Shown: piece by piece, positions 24,137 to 31,186 of the stretch
Layout: every line of letters begins with the position of its first letter
How positions within the stretch are numbered: position 1 is the first letter of the stretch
Assembly (NCBI GenBank): GCA_017882335.1
Contig: JADGPR010000018.1
Location: 1 to 47,305, forward strand
Source of the DNA: Bacteroidales bacterium
Lineage (GTDB): Bacteria > Bacteroidota > Bacteroidia > Bacteroidales > FEN-979
Reading direction: 5' to 3'
Length of the DNA: 47,305 bases
The notes under the pieces: model-generated
Database searches by the model: none
Seen by the model: only the letters and a program-made list of their open reading frames with translations
What the model was told of the DNA's origin: nothing
Position numbers and translations under genes: made by a program

Positions 24137-25405
24137 TTAATATCCGTACTTCTTCTTCCACAAAGCTTTCAGCCTTGCCCTGAGTTCGTTTTCGCGCGCA
24201 TTATCCTGCGGGTCATAGAACTTTTTACCGGACAGCTTCTCAGGAAGGAATTCCAGATCCACAAAGTTGTTCTCGTAGTCATGAGCATATTTATAGTCTT
24301 TCCCATAACCGATATTCTTCATTAGTTTGGTGGGTGCATTCCGGATGGGTAGCGGAACCGGTTGATCTCCCATTTCGCGGAAGGCTTTCTGTGCACTCCG
24401 GATGGCTTTGTAGGAAGCATTGCTCTTAACCGAACAGGCAAGGTAGATCGCGGTTTGTGAAAGGATCAGGTCACATTCGGGATAGCCGATCACATTCACG
24501 GCCTGTAAGCAGGCATTGGCCAACAAAAGCGCATTCGGGTTCGCATTGCCAATGTCTTCTGAAGCCAGGATAACCATCCGCCGTGCGATGAAAAGAGGGT
24601 CTTCGCCTGACTCGACCATCCTGGCCAGCCAGTAGACCGCAGCATTCGGATCGCTTCCGCGCATGGATTTGATAAAGGCTGAGATCACGTCGTAATGCAT
24701 TTCACCGCCTTTATCATACATGGCCAGGTTTTGCTGGATGATCTTGACGGTAGATTCATTGGTGATGATGATCTCTTTTGTTTTTTTGCTTTCAGTATTC
24801 ACAATGAGTTCGAGGGCGTTGAAGAGTTTCCTTGCATCACCACCGGAAAGGCGCATCAGGGCTTCTGTTTCTTCAATACGGATCTTGATCCCTGAATTTT
24901 TTTCCAGACTTTTTTTTCCAAGATCCAGCAGTTTTAAAAGATGTTCCTCTTCGAGGGATTTCAGGATATAGATCTGGCAACGGGACAGCAAGGGAGAGAT
25001 TACCTCGAAGGAAGGATTCTCTGTGGTGGCCCCGATGAATGTAACGATGCCTTTTTCAACAGCCCCAAGCAATGCGTCTTGCTGGGATTTACTGAACCGG
25101 TGAATCTCATCAATAAAGAGAAAAGGACTTTCCCCGCTTTCTTTGGCTTTTGCAATCACCTCCCTGACTTCTTTAACTCCTGAACTGACGGCACTGAGGG
25201 TAAAAAATGAACGCTTTAGCTGCTGTGATATAATGTAGGCAAGCGTGGTTTTTCCTACACCAGGTGGCCCCCACAGGATCATGGAAGGAACATTCGCGGA
25301 TTCGATCGCCTTGTATAGTATGGCATCCTTACCCACAAGATGTTCCTGCCCGATGTATTCATCAAGGCTGGAGGGACGCAACTGTTCGGCAAGGGGAATG
25401 ACCAT
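24137..25405 (-). CDS. rarA: Replication-associated recombination ATPase RarA (MgsA)
   Basis: 422 residues. The AAA+ domain has Walker A GPPGVGKT (46-53), Walker B FLFIDEIHRF (about 95-104), sensor 1 IGATTENPSF and the arginine-finger region PLLSRC. The C-terminal part carries the helical tetramerisation region with KSMRGSDPNAAVYWLARMVE and the conserved IGYPECDLILSQTAIYLA. RarA acts at stalled replication forks and single-stranded DNA. Start ATG 25405 gives standard length. The gene is monocistronic, with repeats on one side and a promoter region on the other. Confidence 0.95.
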   Translation of the reverse strand: MVIPLAEQLRPSSLDEYIGQEHLVGKDAILYKAIESANVPSMILWGPPGVGKTTLAYIISQQLKRSFFTLSAVSSGVKEVREVIAKAKESGESPFLFIDEIHRFSKSQQDALLGAVEKGIVTFIGATTENPSFEVISPLLSRCQIYILKSLEEEHLLKLLDLGKKSLEKNSGIKIRIEETEALMRLSGGDARKLFNALELIVNTESKKTKEIIITNESTVKIIQQNLAMYDKGGEMHYDVISAFIKSMRGSDPNAAVYWLARMVESGEDPLFIARRMVILASEDIGNANPNALLLANACLQAVNVIGYPECDLILSQTAIYLACSVKSNASYKAIRSAQKAFREMGDQPVPLPIRNAPTKLMKNIGYGKDYKYAHDYENNFVDLEFLPEKLSGKKFYDPQDNARENELRARLKALWKKKYGY

Positions 25406-25406
25406 T

Positions 25407-25434
25407 ATAATTACGAATTATGAATTAGGAATTT
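25407..25434. repeat. Heptamer array upstream of rarA
   Basis: Units ataatta, cgaatta, tgaatta, ggaattt follow in register directly before the rarA start (minus strand). The rest of the 287-base spacer up to 25692 is A/T-rich, with a repeated tgttaaaaaa pair near 25600-25620 and the promoter described next. Confidence 0.65.
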
Positions 25435-25634
25435 AAACCAAAGTTACGAAAATAAAGGGTTTGGCATTGCATTACTGATATCTGATATTGGCTTAATATC
25501 AAAGATTTATAAAAACAAACCTTTCCGCGACTGTTAATAACATCCGATTTGAGAAAAAAAATGAATTTTATTTGCCTGATAATGAGTGCCCTGAATCAAA
25601 TGTTAAAAAATGTTAAAAAATAGTGGTTAAATTA

Positions 25635-25667
25635 TTTGGAAGCTATGGTTGAATTGATTTATCTTTG
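25635..25667 (+). promoter_or_regulatory. Consensus Bacteroidota promoter of the small lipoprotein gene
   Basis: TTTG at 25635-25638 and TATCTTTG at 25660-25667 are separated by 21 bases, the textbook -33/-7 layout for this phylum. The likely start point is near 25674 and the ATG is at 25693, which also argues against a longer frame starting at 25636. Confidence 0.8.
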
Positions 25668-25692
25668 CATGAATTTAAAAATCAATAAACAA

Positions 25693-25983
25693 ATGAAAAA
25701 ACTCGCAACATTATTAGTTATCGGTGCAGTAGCTCTCATGTATAGCTGCGGCCCAAGCGCAAAAGAATTAGAAGAAAAAAGAATTGCTGACTCTATCAGG
25801 GTTGCTGACTCATTAGCAATGGTACAGGCAGAACAACAGAGAATTGCTGACTCTATCGCTAAGGTTCAGGAAGAAAAGAGAAAAGCAGATTCTATCGCAC
25901 ATCAGGATTCAATCACAAAGAAACTGATCAAGCCTGCTAAGAAAGTTAAGGAAGTAAAGAAAAGCAAAACCAAGATCAAGTAA
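25693..25983 (+). CDS. Small lipoprotein with repeated ADSI helix
   Basis: 96 residues. The N-terminus KKLATLLVIGAVALMYSCGP is a lipoprotein signal with Cys at about 20. The mature part is a charged helix with a repeat: RIADSIRVADSLAMVQAEQQ, then RIADSIAKVQEEKRKADSIA, followed by a Lys-rich tail (KKVKEVKKSKTKIK). At DNA level an 18-base segment (agaattgctgactctatc) occurs twice. It resembles abundant small envelope lipoproteins in design (coiled helix plus basic end that could contact peptidoglycan or an acidic surface). The strong promoter and terminator suggest high expression. No family name is claimed. Confidence 0.75.
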   Translation: MKKLATLLVIGAVALMYSCGPSAKELEEKRIADSIRVADSLAMVQAEQQRIADSIAKVQEEKRKADSIAHQDSITKKLIKPAKKVKEVKKSKTKIK

Positions 25984-26001
25984 TCTTTCGATTGAACAAA
26001 C

Positions 26002-26029
26002 AAAAAACCCCGCAACAGCGGGGTTTTTT
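26002..26029. terminator. Bidirectional intrinsic terminator
   Basis: A-run, CCCCGC, loop AACA, GCGGGG and T-run form a symmetric terminator that can serve both the small lipoprotein gene (+) and pntB (-), whose stops lie 19 bases before it and four bases after it. Confidence 0.92.
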
Positions 26030-26032
26030 GTT

Positions 26033-27505
26033 TTACAGACTTTTGATCTCCGTGATCAGCTTCTGCATCGTCGACTTTGCATCGCCGAAAAGCATCCTTG
26101 TTTTAGGATGATAAAACAGCTTGTTTTCGATGGCAGCATAGCCTTTAGCCATGCTTCTTTTCATCACGATCACATTTTTTGCATTCCATGCCTGGATTAC
26201 GGGCATTCCTGCGATCGGGCTGGAAGGATCATCTTCGGCCGCAGGGTTGACTACGTCATTGGCGCCAACCACAATTACCACATCAGTATTGCCCATCTCG
26301 TTGTTGGCATCTTCCATTTCCATTAATTTTTCATAAGGAACATCGGCTTCCGCCAGCAATACATTCATGTGGCCGGGCATCCTGCCGGCAACCGGATGGA
26401 TCCCGTATTTGACTATCACGCCTTTTGAAGAAAGAAGCACATCCAGTTCATGGCAAAGATGCTGTGCCTGGGCAACGGCCAATCCATACCCGGGAACAAT
26501 AAATACTTTCTGTGAATAGCTCAGAAGAATTGCCGCATCACTCAGGGTGATCTCCTTGACCGTTAGATCGCCCAACTGTGTACCGGCTGCTGCACTGCCA
26601 CCGAAAGCACCTATGATCACGTTCAGCAGCGAACGGTTCATGGCTTTGCACATCAGGATCGTCAGGATGGTTCCGGATGAACCGACAAGGATACCCCCTG
26701 TAAGCATGGCCTGGTTGTGATAAAGAAACCCGCCCATGGCGGCGGCGACTCCCGTAAAGGAGTTCAGCAGGGAAATAACAACAGGCATGTCTGCTCCACC
26801 GATCGGCAACACGAAGGTTACCCCGTAAACCAGCGCCAGGAAGGCAAGTGTATAAATCATCCAGGTTTCCCCGGCAACCGGCTGCCTGAACATGATAAAT
26901 ACCACAAACCCGAGGAGAAGAAATAGAAAACTAAGGTTAATGTACCTTAATACCGGGCTTTTAAAATCCCCGATCCGTTCATCCAGTTTCCCGAATGCGA
27001 TCATACTCCCGGCGAAGGAAACACCTCCGATCATCAACCCCAGCAGGATCGCCAGCGCTTCTCCGTTGAGCATGTTATGGGCTGGCAGAATTGAAAGGGC
27101 CGTTTGCATCTTCGGAAATTCCATCATGGAGATCAATGCCGCGCAGGCACCGCCCATACCATTGAAAAGCGAAACCATCTGTGGCATCGCCGTCATTTTT
27201 ACCTTTTTTGCGGCAAACCATCCAACGAAAGTTCCGATGAACAGGGCGACAAGGATAAACGGGATATTGTGAATTCCTTCGTAATTACCTTTTCCCACTA
27301 AAGATTTATGAAACAGGATGGTACACAGGATGGCAAGTCCCATGCCTGCGGCTGCCCATAGGTTCCCGCTGCGGGCCGTATCCGGATGGCTGAGCTTTTT
27401 CAAGCCGAGTACAAAAAGAACGGATGCAAGGATATAAGAAATCTCAAGAATTGAGATGGTTTCTGAAAATTCAAAGTGACGGGTCAGCGGTATAATCGTA
27501 TCCAT
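26033..27505 (-). CDS. pntB: NAD(P) transhydrogenase subunit beta
   Basis: 490 residues, with eight or nine membrane helices up to about residue 300 and then the NADP(H)-binding domain III (QKVFIVPGYGLAVAQAQHLC, YGIHPVAGRMPGHMNVLLAE, VVIVVGANDVVNPAAEDDP, KSMAKGYAAIEN, and FGDAKSTMQKLI at the C-terminus). With the alpha subunits it couples hydride transfer from NADH to NADP+ to inward proton flow, supplying NADPH. The Gly-rich GYGLAVAQAQH fingerprint and MPGHMNVLLAEA are intact. It lies six bases after the alpha-2 gene, in one operon. Confidence 0.95.
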   Translation of the reverse strand: MDTIIPLTRHFEFSETISILEISYILASVLFVLGLKKLSHPDTARSGNLWAAAGMGLAILCTILFHKSLVGKGNYEGIHNIPFILVALFIGTFVGWFAAKKVKMTAMPQMVSLFNGMGGACAALISMMEFPKMQTALSILPAHNMLNGEALAILLGLMIGGVSFAGSMIAFGKLDERIGDFKSPVLRYINLSFLFLLLGFVVFIMFRQPVAGETWMIYTLAFLALVYGVTFVLPIGGADMPVVISLLNSFTGVAAAMGGFLYHNQAMLTGGILVGSSGTILTILMCKAMNRSLLNVIIGAFGGSAAAGTQLGDLTVKEITLSDAAILLSYSQKVFIVPGYGLAVAQAQHLCHELDVLLSSKGVIVKYGIHPVAGRMPGHMNVLLAEADVPYEKLMEMEDANNEMGNTDVVIVVGANDVVNPAAEDDPSSPIAGMPVIQAWNAKNVIVMKRSMAKGYAAIENKLFYHPKTRMLFGDAKSTMQKLITEIKSL

Positions 27506-27511
27506 AGGTCC

Positions 27512-27823
27512 TTATTTTTGATTTTTCTTTTTCCTGAACATTTCAAGCATGCGGTCTGTCACAACAAAGCCGCCAACAACATTCAAAGTGCCAAGCACCA
27601 CTGCAATGAATCCAAGAATCATAGGCAACAGGTCCCTGGCATGTCCCATGACGATGATCGCACCGATAATTACAACACCATGAATGGCATTTGCCCCCGA
27701 CATCAGCGGCGTATGAAGAACAGACGGAACATGGGAGATGACCTCTATCCCAAGGAAAACAGAGAGAATGATAACAAAGATCGCCTCCCGGTACAACAGG
27801 AAAAAACTTAATATTTCAGTCAT
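27512..27823 (-). CDS. pntAB: NAD(P) transhydrogenase alpha-2 (membrane) subunit
   Basis: 103 residues with three or four membrane helices, including IFVIILSVFLGIEVISHVPS, then LHTPLMSGANAIHGVVIIGA, and a last helix with GFIAVVLGTLNVVGGFVVTD. This corresponds to the membrane piece fused to the C-terminus of PntA in E. coli; here it is a separate gene, as in Rhodospirillum and many Bacteroidota. Spaced 12 bases from alpha-1 and six from beta. Confidence 0.93.
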   Translation of the reverse strand: MTEILSFFLLYREAIFVIILSVFLGIEVISHVPSVLHTPLMSGANAIHGVVIIGAIIVMGHARDLLPMILGFIAVVLGTLNVVGGFVVTDRMLEMFRKKKNQK

Positions 27824-27835
27824 AAGTATAATATT

Positions 27836-28963
27836 TTAATGTTGAATCAAGGCTTTCACCCGCTCATTGATGATTTCTTTGTTGTGTGTGACGCAGGTTC
27901 CTTTCACGATATCATCCTCCCAGTTGATCCTGAATCCTTCGGTAGGTGAGATCATGAGCTTCAGGAAGTTGAAAACATTTTTCCCGAACATCTTACTTGC
28001 ATCATAGGGCATATCGATGGCAAGGAAGGAATTGCCGATAATCGTTATGCCATGGATAAAAACGGTTTCCCCGTCTTTTGTTAGCTCACAGTTTCCTCCC
28101 GAACTGGCTGCGATATCGATGATCACAGATCCTGGTTTCATGGCTTCAACGGTTTCCTTTTTCAGGAGGAGAGGCGCTTTTTTTCCAGGGATCTGGGCTG
28201 TACATATGATCACATCGGATTTCACTGCATGATCATGGATGGCCTGTGCCTGCCGGTTTTTGAATTCTTCAGTCTGTTCAACGGCATATCCCCCGGCCGA
28301 TTTTTCGTCCCTGGCACCTTCCACATCGATGAACTTACCTCCAAGGCCCATCACTTCTTCCTTAACGGCAGCCCTGACATCAAAAACTTCCACCACACCG
28401 CCCAGCTTCCTGCTGGTTGCCAGTGACTGGAGCCCGGCAACACCCGCACCGAGGATCAATACCTTGGCCGGAGTAATTGTCCCGGCAGCGGTCATGAACA
28501 TGGGGAAAAACTTCGGCAACGTATTCGCGGCCGTCAGAACTGCTTTATATCCATTTACTGTTGCCATGGAGGATAAAATGTCCATGGCTTGTGCCCGTGA
28601 AGTTCGCGGAATGATATCCAGGCTGAATCCTGTCACATCGGCGGCGGCAAGTTTTTTCACGGTTTCATGGTCGACCAAGGGGTTCAGGACACCCAGAAAG
28701 ATCTGTCCCGGTTTCATCCACCCCAATTCTTCCACAGTTGGAGGATTGATCTTCACAATCATGCCGGATCCATTGAATACCTCTTGTTTTGAATGGATCG
28801 TAGCGCCTGCTGCCCTATATTCTTCATTGGAGGCAAAGGAGCGTTCACCGGCATCCTTTTCGACCATCACGGGAACATTCAATTTAACAAGGGCAGCAAC
28901 TACTTCCGGCAACAAGGCAACCCTGCGTTCAATTCCCGATTCTTTGATTAAACCAATATTCAT
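27836..28963 (-). CDS. pntAA: NAD(P) transhydrogenase alpha-1 (NAD-binding) subunit
   Basis: 375 residues, the soluble domain I that binds NAD(H). Family marks are RRVALLPEVVAALVKLNVPV near the N-terminus, the GAGVAGLQSLATSRKLGGVV dinucleotide fold at about 170-190, FDVRAAVKEE, the mobile-loop region and KPGSVIIDIAASSGGNCELT. It is the first gene of pntAA-pntAB-pntB. A CDGSH-type gene precedes it by 50 bases on the same strand and may be co-transcribed. Confidence 0.94.
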   Translation of the reverse strand: MNIGLIKESGIERRVALLPEVVAALVKLNVPVMVEKDAGERSFASNEEYRAAGATIHSKQEVFNGSGMIVKINPPTVEELGWMKPGQIFLGVLNPLVDHETVKKLAAADVTGFSLDIIPRTSRAQAMDILSSMATVNGYKAVLTAANTLPKFFPMFMTAAGTITPAKVLILGAGVAGLQSLATSRKLGGVVEVFDVRAAVKEEVMGLGGKFIDVEGARDEKSAGGYAVEQTEEFKNRQAQAIHDHAVKSDVIICTAQIPGKKAPLLLKKETVEAMKPGSVIIDIAASSGGNCELTKDGETVFIHGITIIGNSFLAIDMPYDASKMFGKNVFNFLKLMISPTEGFRINWEDDIVKGTCVTHNKEIINERVKALIQH

Positions 28964-29013
28964 GCAGTAAGATTTTTACGAGTTAAAATAATTTACAGGG
29001 ATATCTTCGTATT

Positions 29014-29505
29014 TCAGTCTTTAAATCCAATGGTAAGATGGGTTCCATCGCAAAGAGGTTTTTTGTGGGAGGCCCCGCAACGGCAGATCGCTGCTTTTTC
29101 TGTTTCAAGGTGGATCTTTTTCCTGCTTGGATCACGGAGGATAAAATTACCAGAGATAATGGCCGGCCCGTCTTTTAGTATCTGGATCCGTGCAAATTTG
29201 GGAGTCTTTTTCGATTTCTTACGGGCTTTCCTCAACGAAAAATTAGCATTTTTCAGGTAGAGAAGTGCACGCGAAGGACATGTATCAATGGTTTTCATGA
29301 TCTCTTTTGAAGAAGCGCCGCGGATGTTAACCCAAGGGCGTTCCGACGAATCGAAAACTCCCGGTAATCCTATTAGGCAATTGGCAGAGTGGATACAAAG
29401 CTCCGGGCGCCAGAAAACCGTGATCTCATCATTGGAGTATGACTTCGATCTGCCCTTACTTTGCTTCATCTCTTCCAATTCAATTTTTGTGACCTTATTT
29501 GACAT
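29014..29505 (-). CDS. Two-domain iron-sulfur protein: divergent 4Fe-4S plus CDGSH
   Basis: 163 residues. The N-terminal domain (about 25-85) has ITVFWRPELCIHSANCLIGL and DTCPSRALLYL, the pattern of the divergent mono-cluster ferredoxin family (Fer4_19). A Lys-rich linker leads to a CDGSH domain with ICRCGASHKKPLCDGTHLTI, where three Cys and one His hold a 2Fe-2S cluster. Such fusions occur in bacteria as small redox or iron-sulfur transfer proteins of uncertain partner. Position upstream of the transhydrogenase genes hints at a shared redox role but is not proof. Divergent from pdxH. Confidence 0.85.
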   Translation of the reverse strand: MSNKVTKIELEEMKQSKGRSKSYSNDEITVFWRPELCIHSANCLIGLPGVFDSSERPWVNIRGASSKEIMKTIDTCPSRALLYLKNANFSLRKARKKSKKTPKFARIQILKDGPAIISGNFILRDPSRKKIHLETEKAAICRCGASHKKPLCDGTHLTIGFKD

Positions 29506-29544
29506 TACACTTGTTTTAATTTTCCGTAAAGTTATAAATTAAAT

Positions 29545-29552
29545 TAACTTTG
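29545..29552 (+). promoter_or_regulatory. pdxH: pdxH promoter -7 box
   Basis: TAACTTTG fits TAnnTTTG. A possible TTG start at 29550 lies inside this box, so the ATG at 29580 is the real start. No clear -33 box is seen. Confidence 0.6.
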
Positions 29553-29579
29553 AATCACGCAATAACGCGGTTTTTCATT

Positions 29580-30224
29580 ATGCCAAAAATCCCATTATCC
29601 TCTGATCCTTATCCTTATAAAAATAATGAACTGGATGAACATTCAGTTGACCCTGATCCTTTTCGCCAATTCTCTGCCTGGTTCAGGAATGCTGTGGATT
29701 CGGGCGTATCAGAGCCGGAAGCCATGTTCCTTGCAACTACCGGTGAAAACGGAATCACATCGGGGCGTGTTGTGCTTTTAAAGGGATTTGATCCCAAAGG
29801 GTTTGTATTCTTTACGAATTACAATAGCAGGAAAGGAGCTGAAATTGCGGTCAACCCTTTCGTTGCAATTGCATTTCACTGGAAAGAAATAGAACGTCAG
29901 GTGAGGATAACCGGGAAAGTGCATACAGTCTCCGAAGCCGAATCGGATGAATATTTCTCTTCACGTCCCCTGGAAAGCCAGATCAGCGCAATGATCTCTT
30001 CACAGAGTATGGTCATCCCGGGTAGGAAAACCCTTGAGGAAAAATTTGATGAAATGAAACACATGATCACCGGGCATGAACTCAAAAGACCAGCAAACTG
30101 GGGAGGCTTCAGAGTCATCCCTTCCACATTTGAGTTCTGGCAAGCCCGGATTCACCGGCTTCACGACAGGATCCAGTACCGTTTGGTGAAAGAAAAGTGG
30201 ATCATCGAAAGACTTGCTCCATAG
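29580..30224 (+). CDS. pdxH: Pyridoxamine 5'-phosphate oxidase
   Basis: 214 residues. It has the FMN-binding split barrel: DPFRQFSAWFRNAV, FLATTGENGITSGRVVLLKG, FVFFTNYNSRKGAEI, VAIAFHWKEIERQVRITG, SRPLESQISAMIS and the C-terminal substrate-site signature FEFWQARIHRLHDRIQY. It oxidises pyridoxine or pyridoxamine phosphate to pyridoxal 5'-phosphate. Length and motifs are complete. Single gene, divergent from the CDGSH gene. Confidence 0.95.
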   Translation: MPKIPLSSDPYPYKNNELDEHSVDPDPFRQFSAWFRNAVDSGVSEPEAMFLATTGENGITSGRVVLLKGFDPKGFVFFTNYNSRKGAEIAVNPFVAIAFHWKEIERQVRITGKVHTVSEAESDEYFSSRPLESQISAMISSQSMVIPGRKTLEEKFDEMKHMITGHELKRPANWGGFRVIPSTFEFWQARIHRLHDRIQYRLVKEKWIIERLAP

Positions 30225-30330
30225 AAAATTATTTTTTCCCCTTTTTAACTGTTGTTTCCTTCAGGGATGAAAATTTAAAAGAAAATCCCTGCAATACTTC
30301 GGCTTTTAAACCGATTGTTGAGCAGGGATT

Positions 30331-30375
30331 GGGGTTAGCCTTCCCAATGACTAACCCGGGTTTCGGAAATTTCCG
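30331..30375. terminator. Hairpin pair between convergent genes
   Basis: gggttag (30332-30338) pairs with ctaaccc (30351-30357), and a perfect palindrome CGGAAATTTCCG sits at 30364-30375, ten bases before the stop codon of the minus-strand gene. They may end transcription from pdxH and/or the minus gene. There is no long T run, so this is uncertain. Confidence 0.4.
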
Positions 30376-30385
30376 TTTAATGAAC

Positions 30386-30739
30386 TTAGTCCTGTTGGAA
30401 ACTGAATTTTACTTTGTAGTATTGATTATATGGATAAACAAAATCCTTGCAGGGAACTTTGATAATCTTCTCTTTTACATAATTGGCGGCTTCATCATTG
30501 GTACCCTTGAGCTTTTTAATATCAATGGTTCCGTCATCCCTGACAGTAAACAGGACTTCAACTTCCCCGCTTGTAGGGATAGTCGTCAGGTCTTCCGGGT
30601 TCTGGACTGCCTGGATGAACTTTTGACGGATGTTCTTTGCACTGATGGCTGCAGGACTTTCAGCATAGGATGAGAATGTGGAAATGAACCCAACCAGTAA
30701 AGTAATTACAATGATGCGTGTTACATTTATCGTTTTCAT
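30386..30739 (-). CDS. Small exported protein with TonB C-terminal-like domain
   Basis: 117 residues from ATG 30739; an upstream in-frame start at 30763 would break the signal sequence. Signal peptide at about 1-26 (IIVITLLVGFISTFSSYA). The mature part contains EVEVLFTVRDDGTIDIKKLK, then NEAANYV-like helix residues (NDEAANYVKEKI) and KVKFSFQ, the strand-helix-strand pattern of a TonB C-terminal domain as found in many small Bacteroidota periplasmic proteins. There is no membrane anchor or proline-rich linker, so it is not a functional TonB. Role unknown. Confidence 0.7.
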   Translation of the reverse strand: MKTINVTRIIVITLLVGFISTFSSYAESPAAISAKNIRQKFIQAVQNPEDLTTIPTSGEVEVLFTVRDDGTIDIKKLKGTNDEAANYVKEKIIKVPCKDFVYPYNQYYKVKFSFQQD

Positions 30740-31186
30740 GTTTTTTTTTTTATTAATGAACATTTATTGAATGAATCGTCTGAAAAAAATAAAAATATTT
30801 CTGCCTATGATGGAAATTGAATCAGCTAGCCTCCATCAACATCAGATCAGTTTAAAATGACCGGAACAGAAATAATGAGACAACAACCTTGATCAGGAAG
30901 AACCCGAGGATGTTATTTGTCATCATCTTGATTTTAATTTTATTTAGACCGGATAAAAATAATACCAAATGGACCTTTTTCCAACAATTCTCGATCATCC
31001 ATTTGAAAGTACGGGTGAAAGCATATAATTCTCCGGTAAAACAGGTGTCGGTTTTTCAATTTGTTTTACCGGTTATTATCCTGCATTCATCTAATAAGAA
31101 GAACGGACACATTGAAAATCCGGGAAATTCCCTACATTTACAAGATCCTTTTCAAACCAACACAAACGCTTCAAAAACATTCATCC
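30740..31186. other. 447-base spacer with an 11-base inverted repeat and a promoter-like pair
   Basis: A/T-rich and not coding by composition. CCGGTAAAACA (31033-31043) and its perfect complement TGTTTTACCGG (31062-31072) flank an 18-base loop. TTG (31112-31114) and TACATTTA (31133-31140), 18 bases apart, are a near-consensus promoter for the M3 peptidase gene. Frames crossing this stretch look spurious. Confidence 0.5.

Noticed and set aside
28239-28970. 243-residue open frame antisense to pntAA
   Set aside because: Ala/Ser/Thr-rich composition is a shadow of the real gene, whose motifs are complete on the minus strand.
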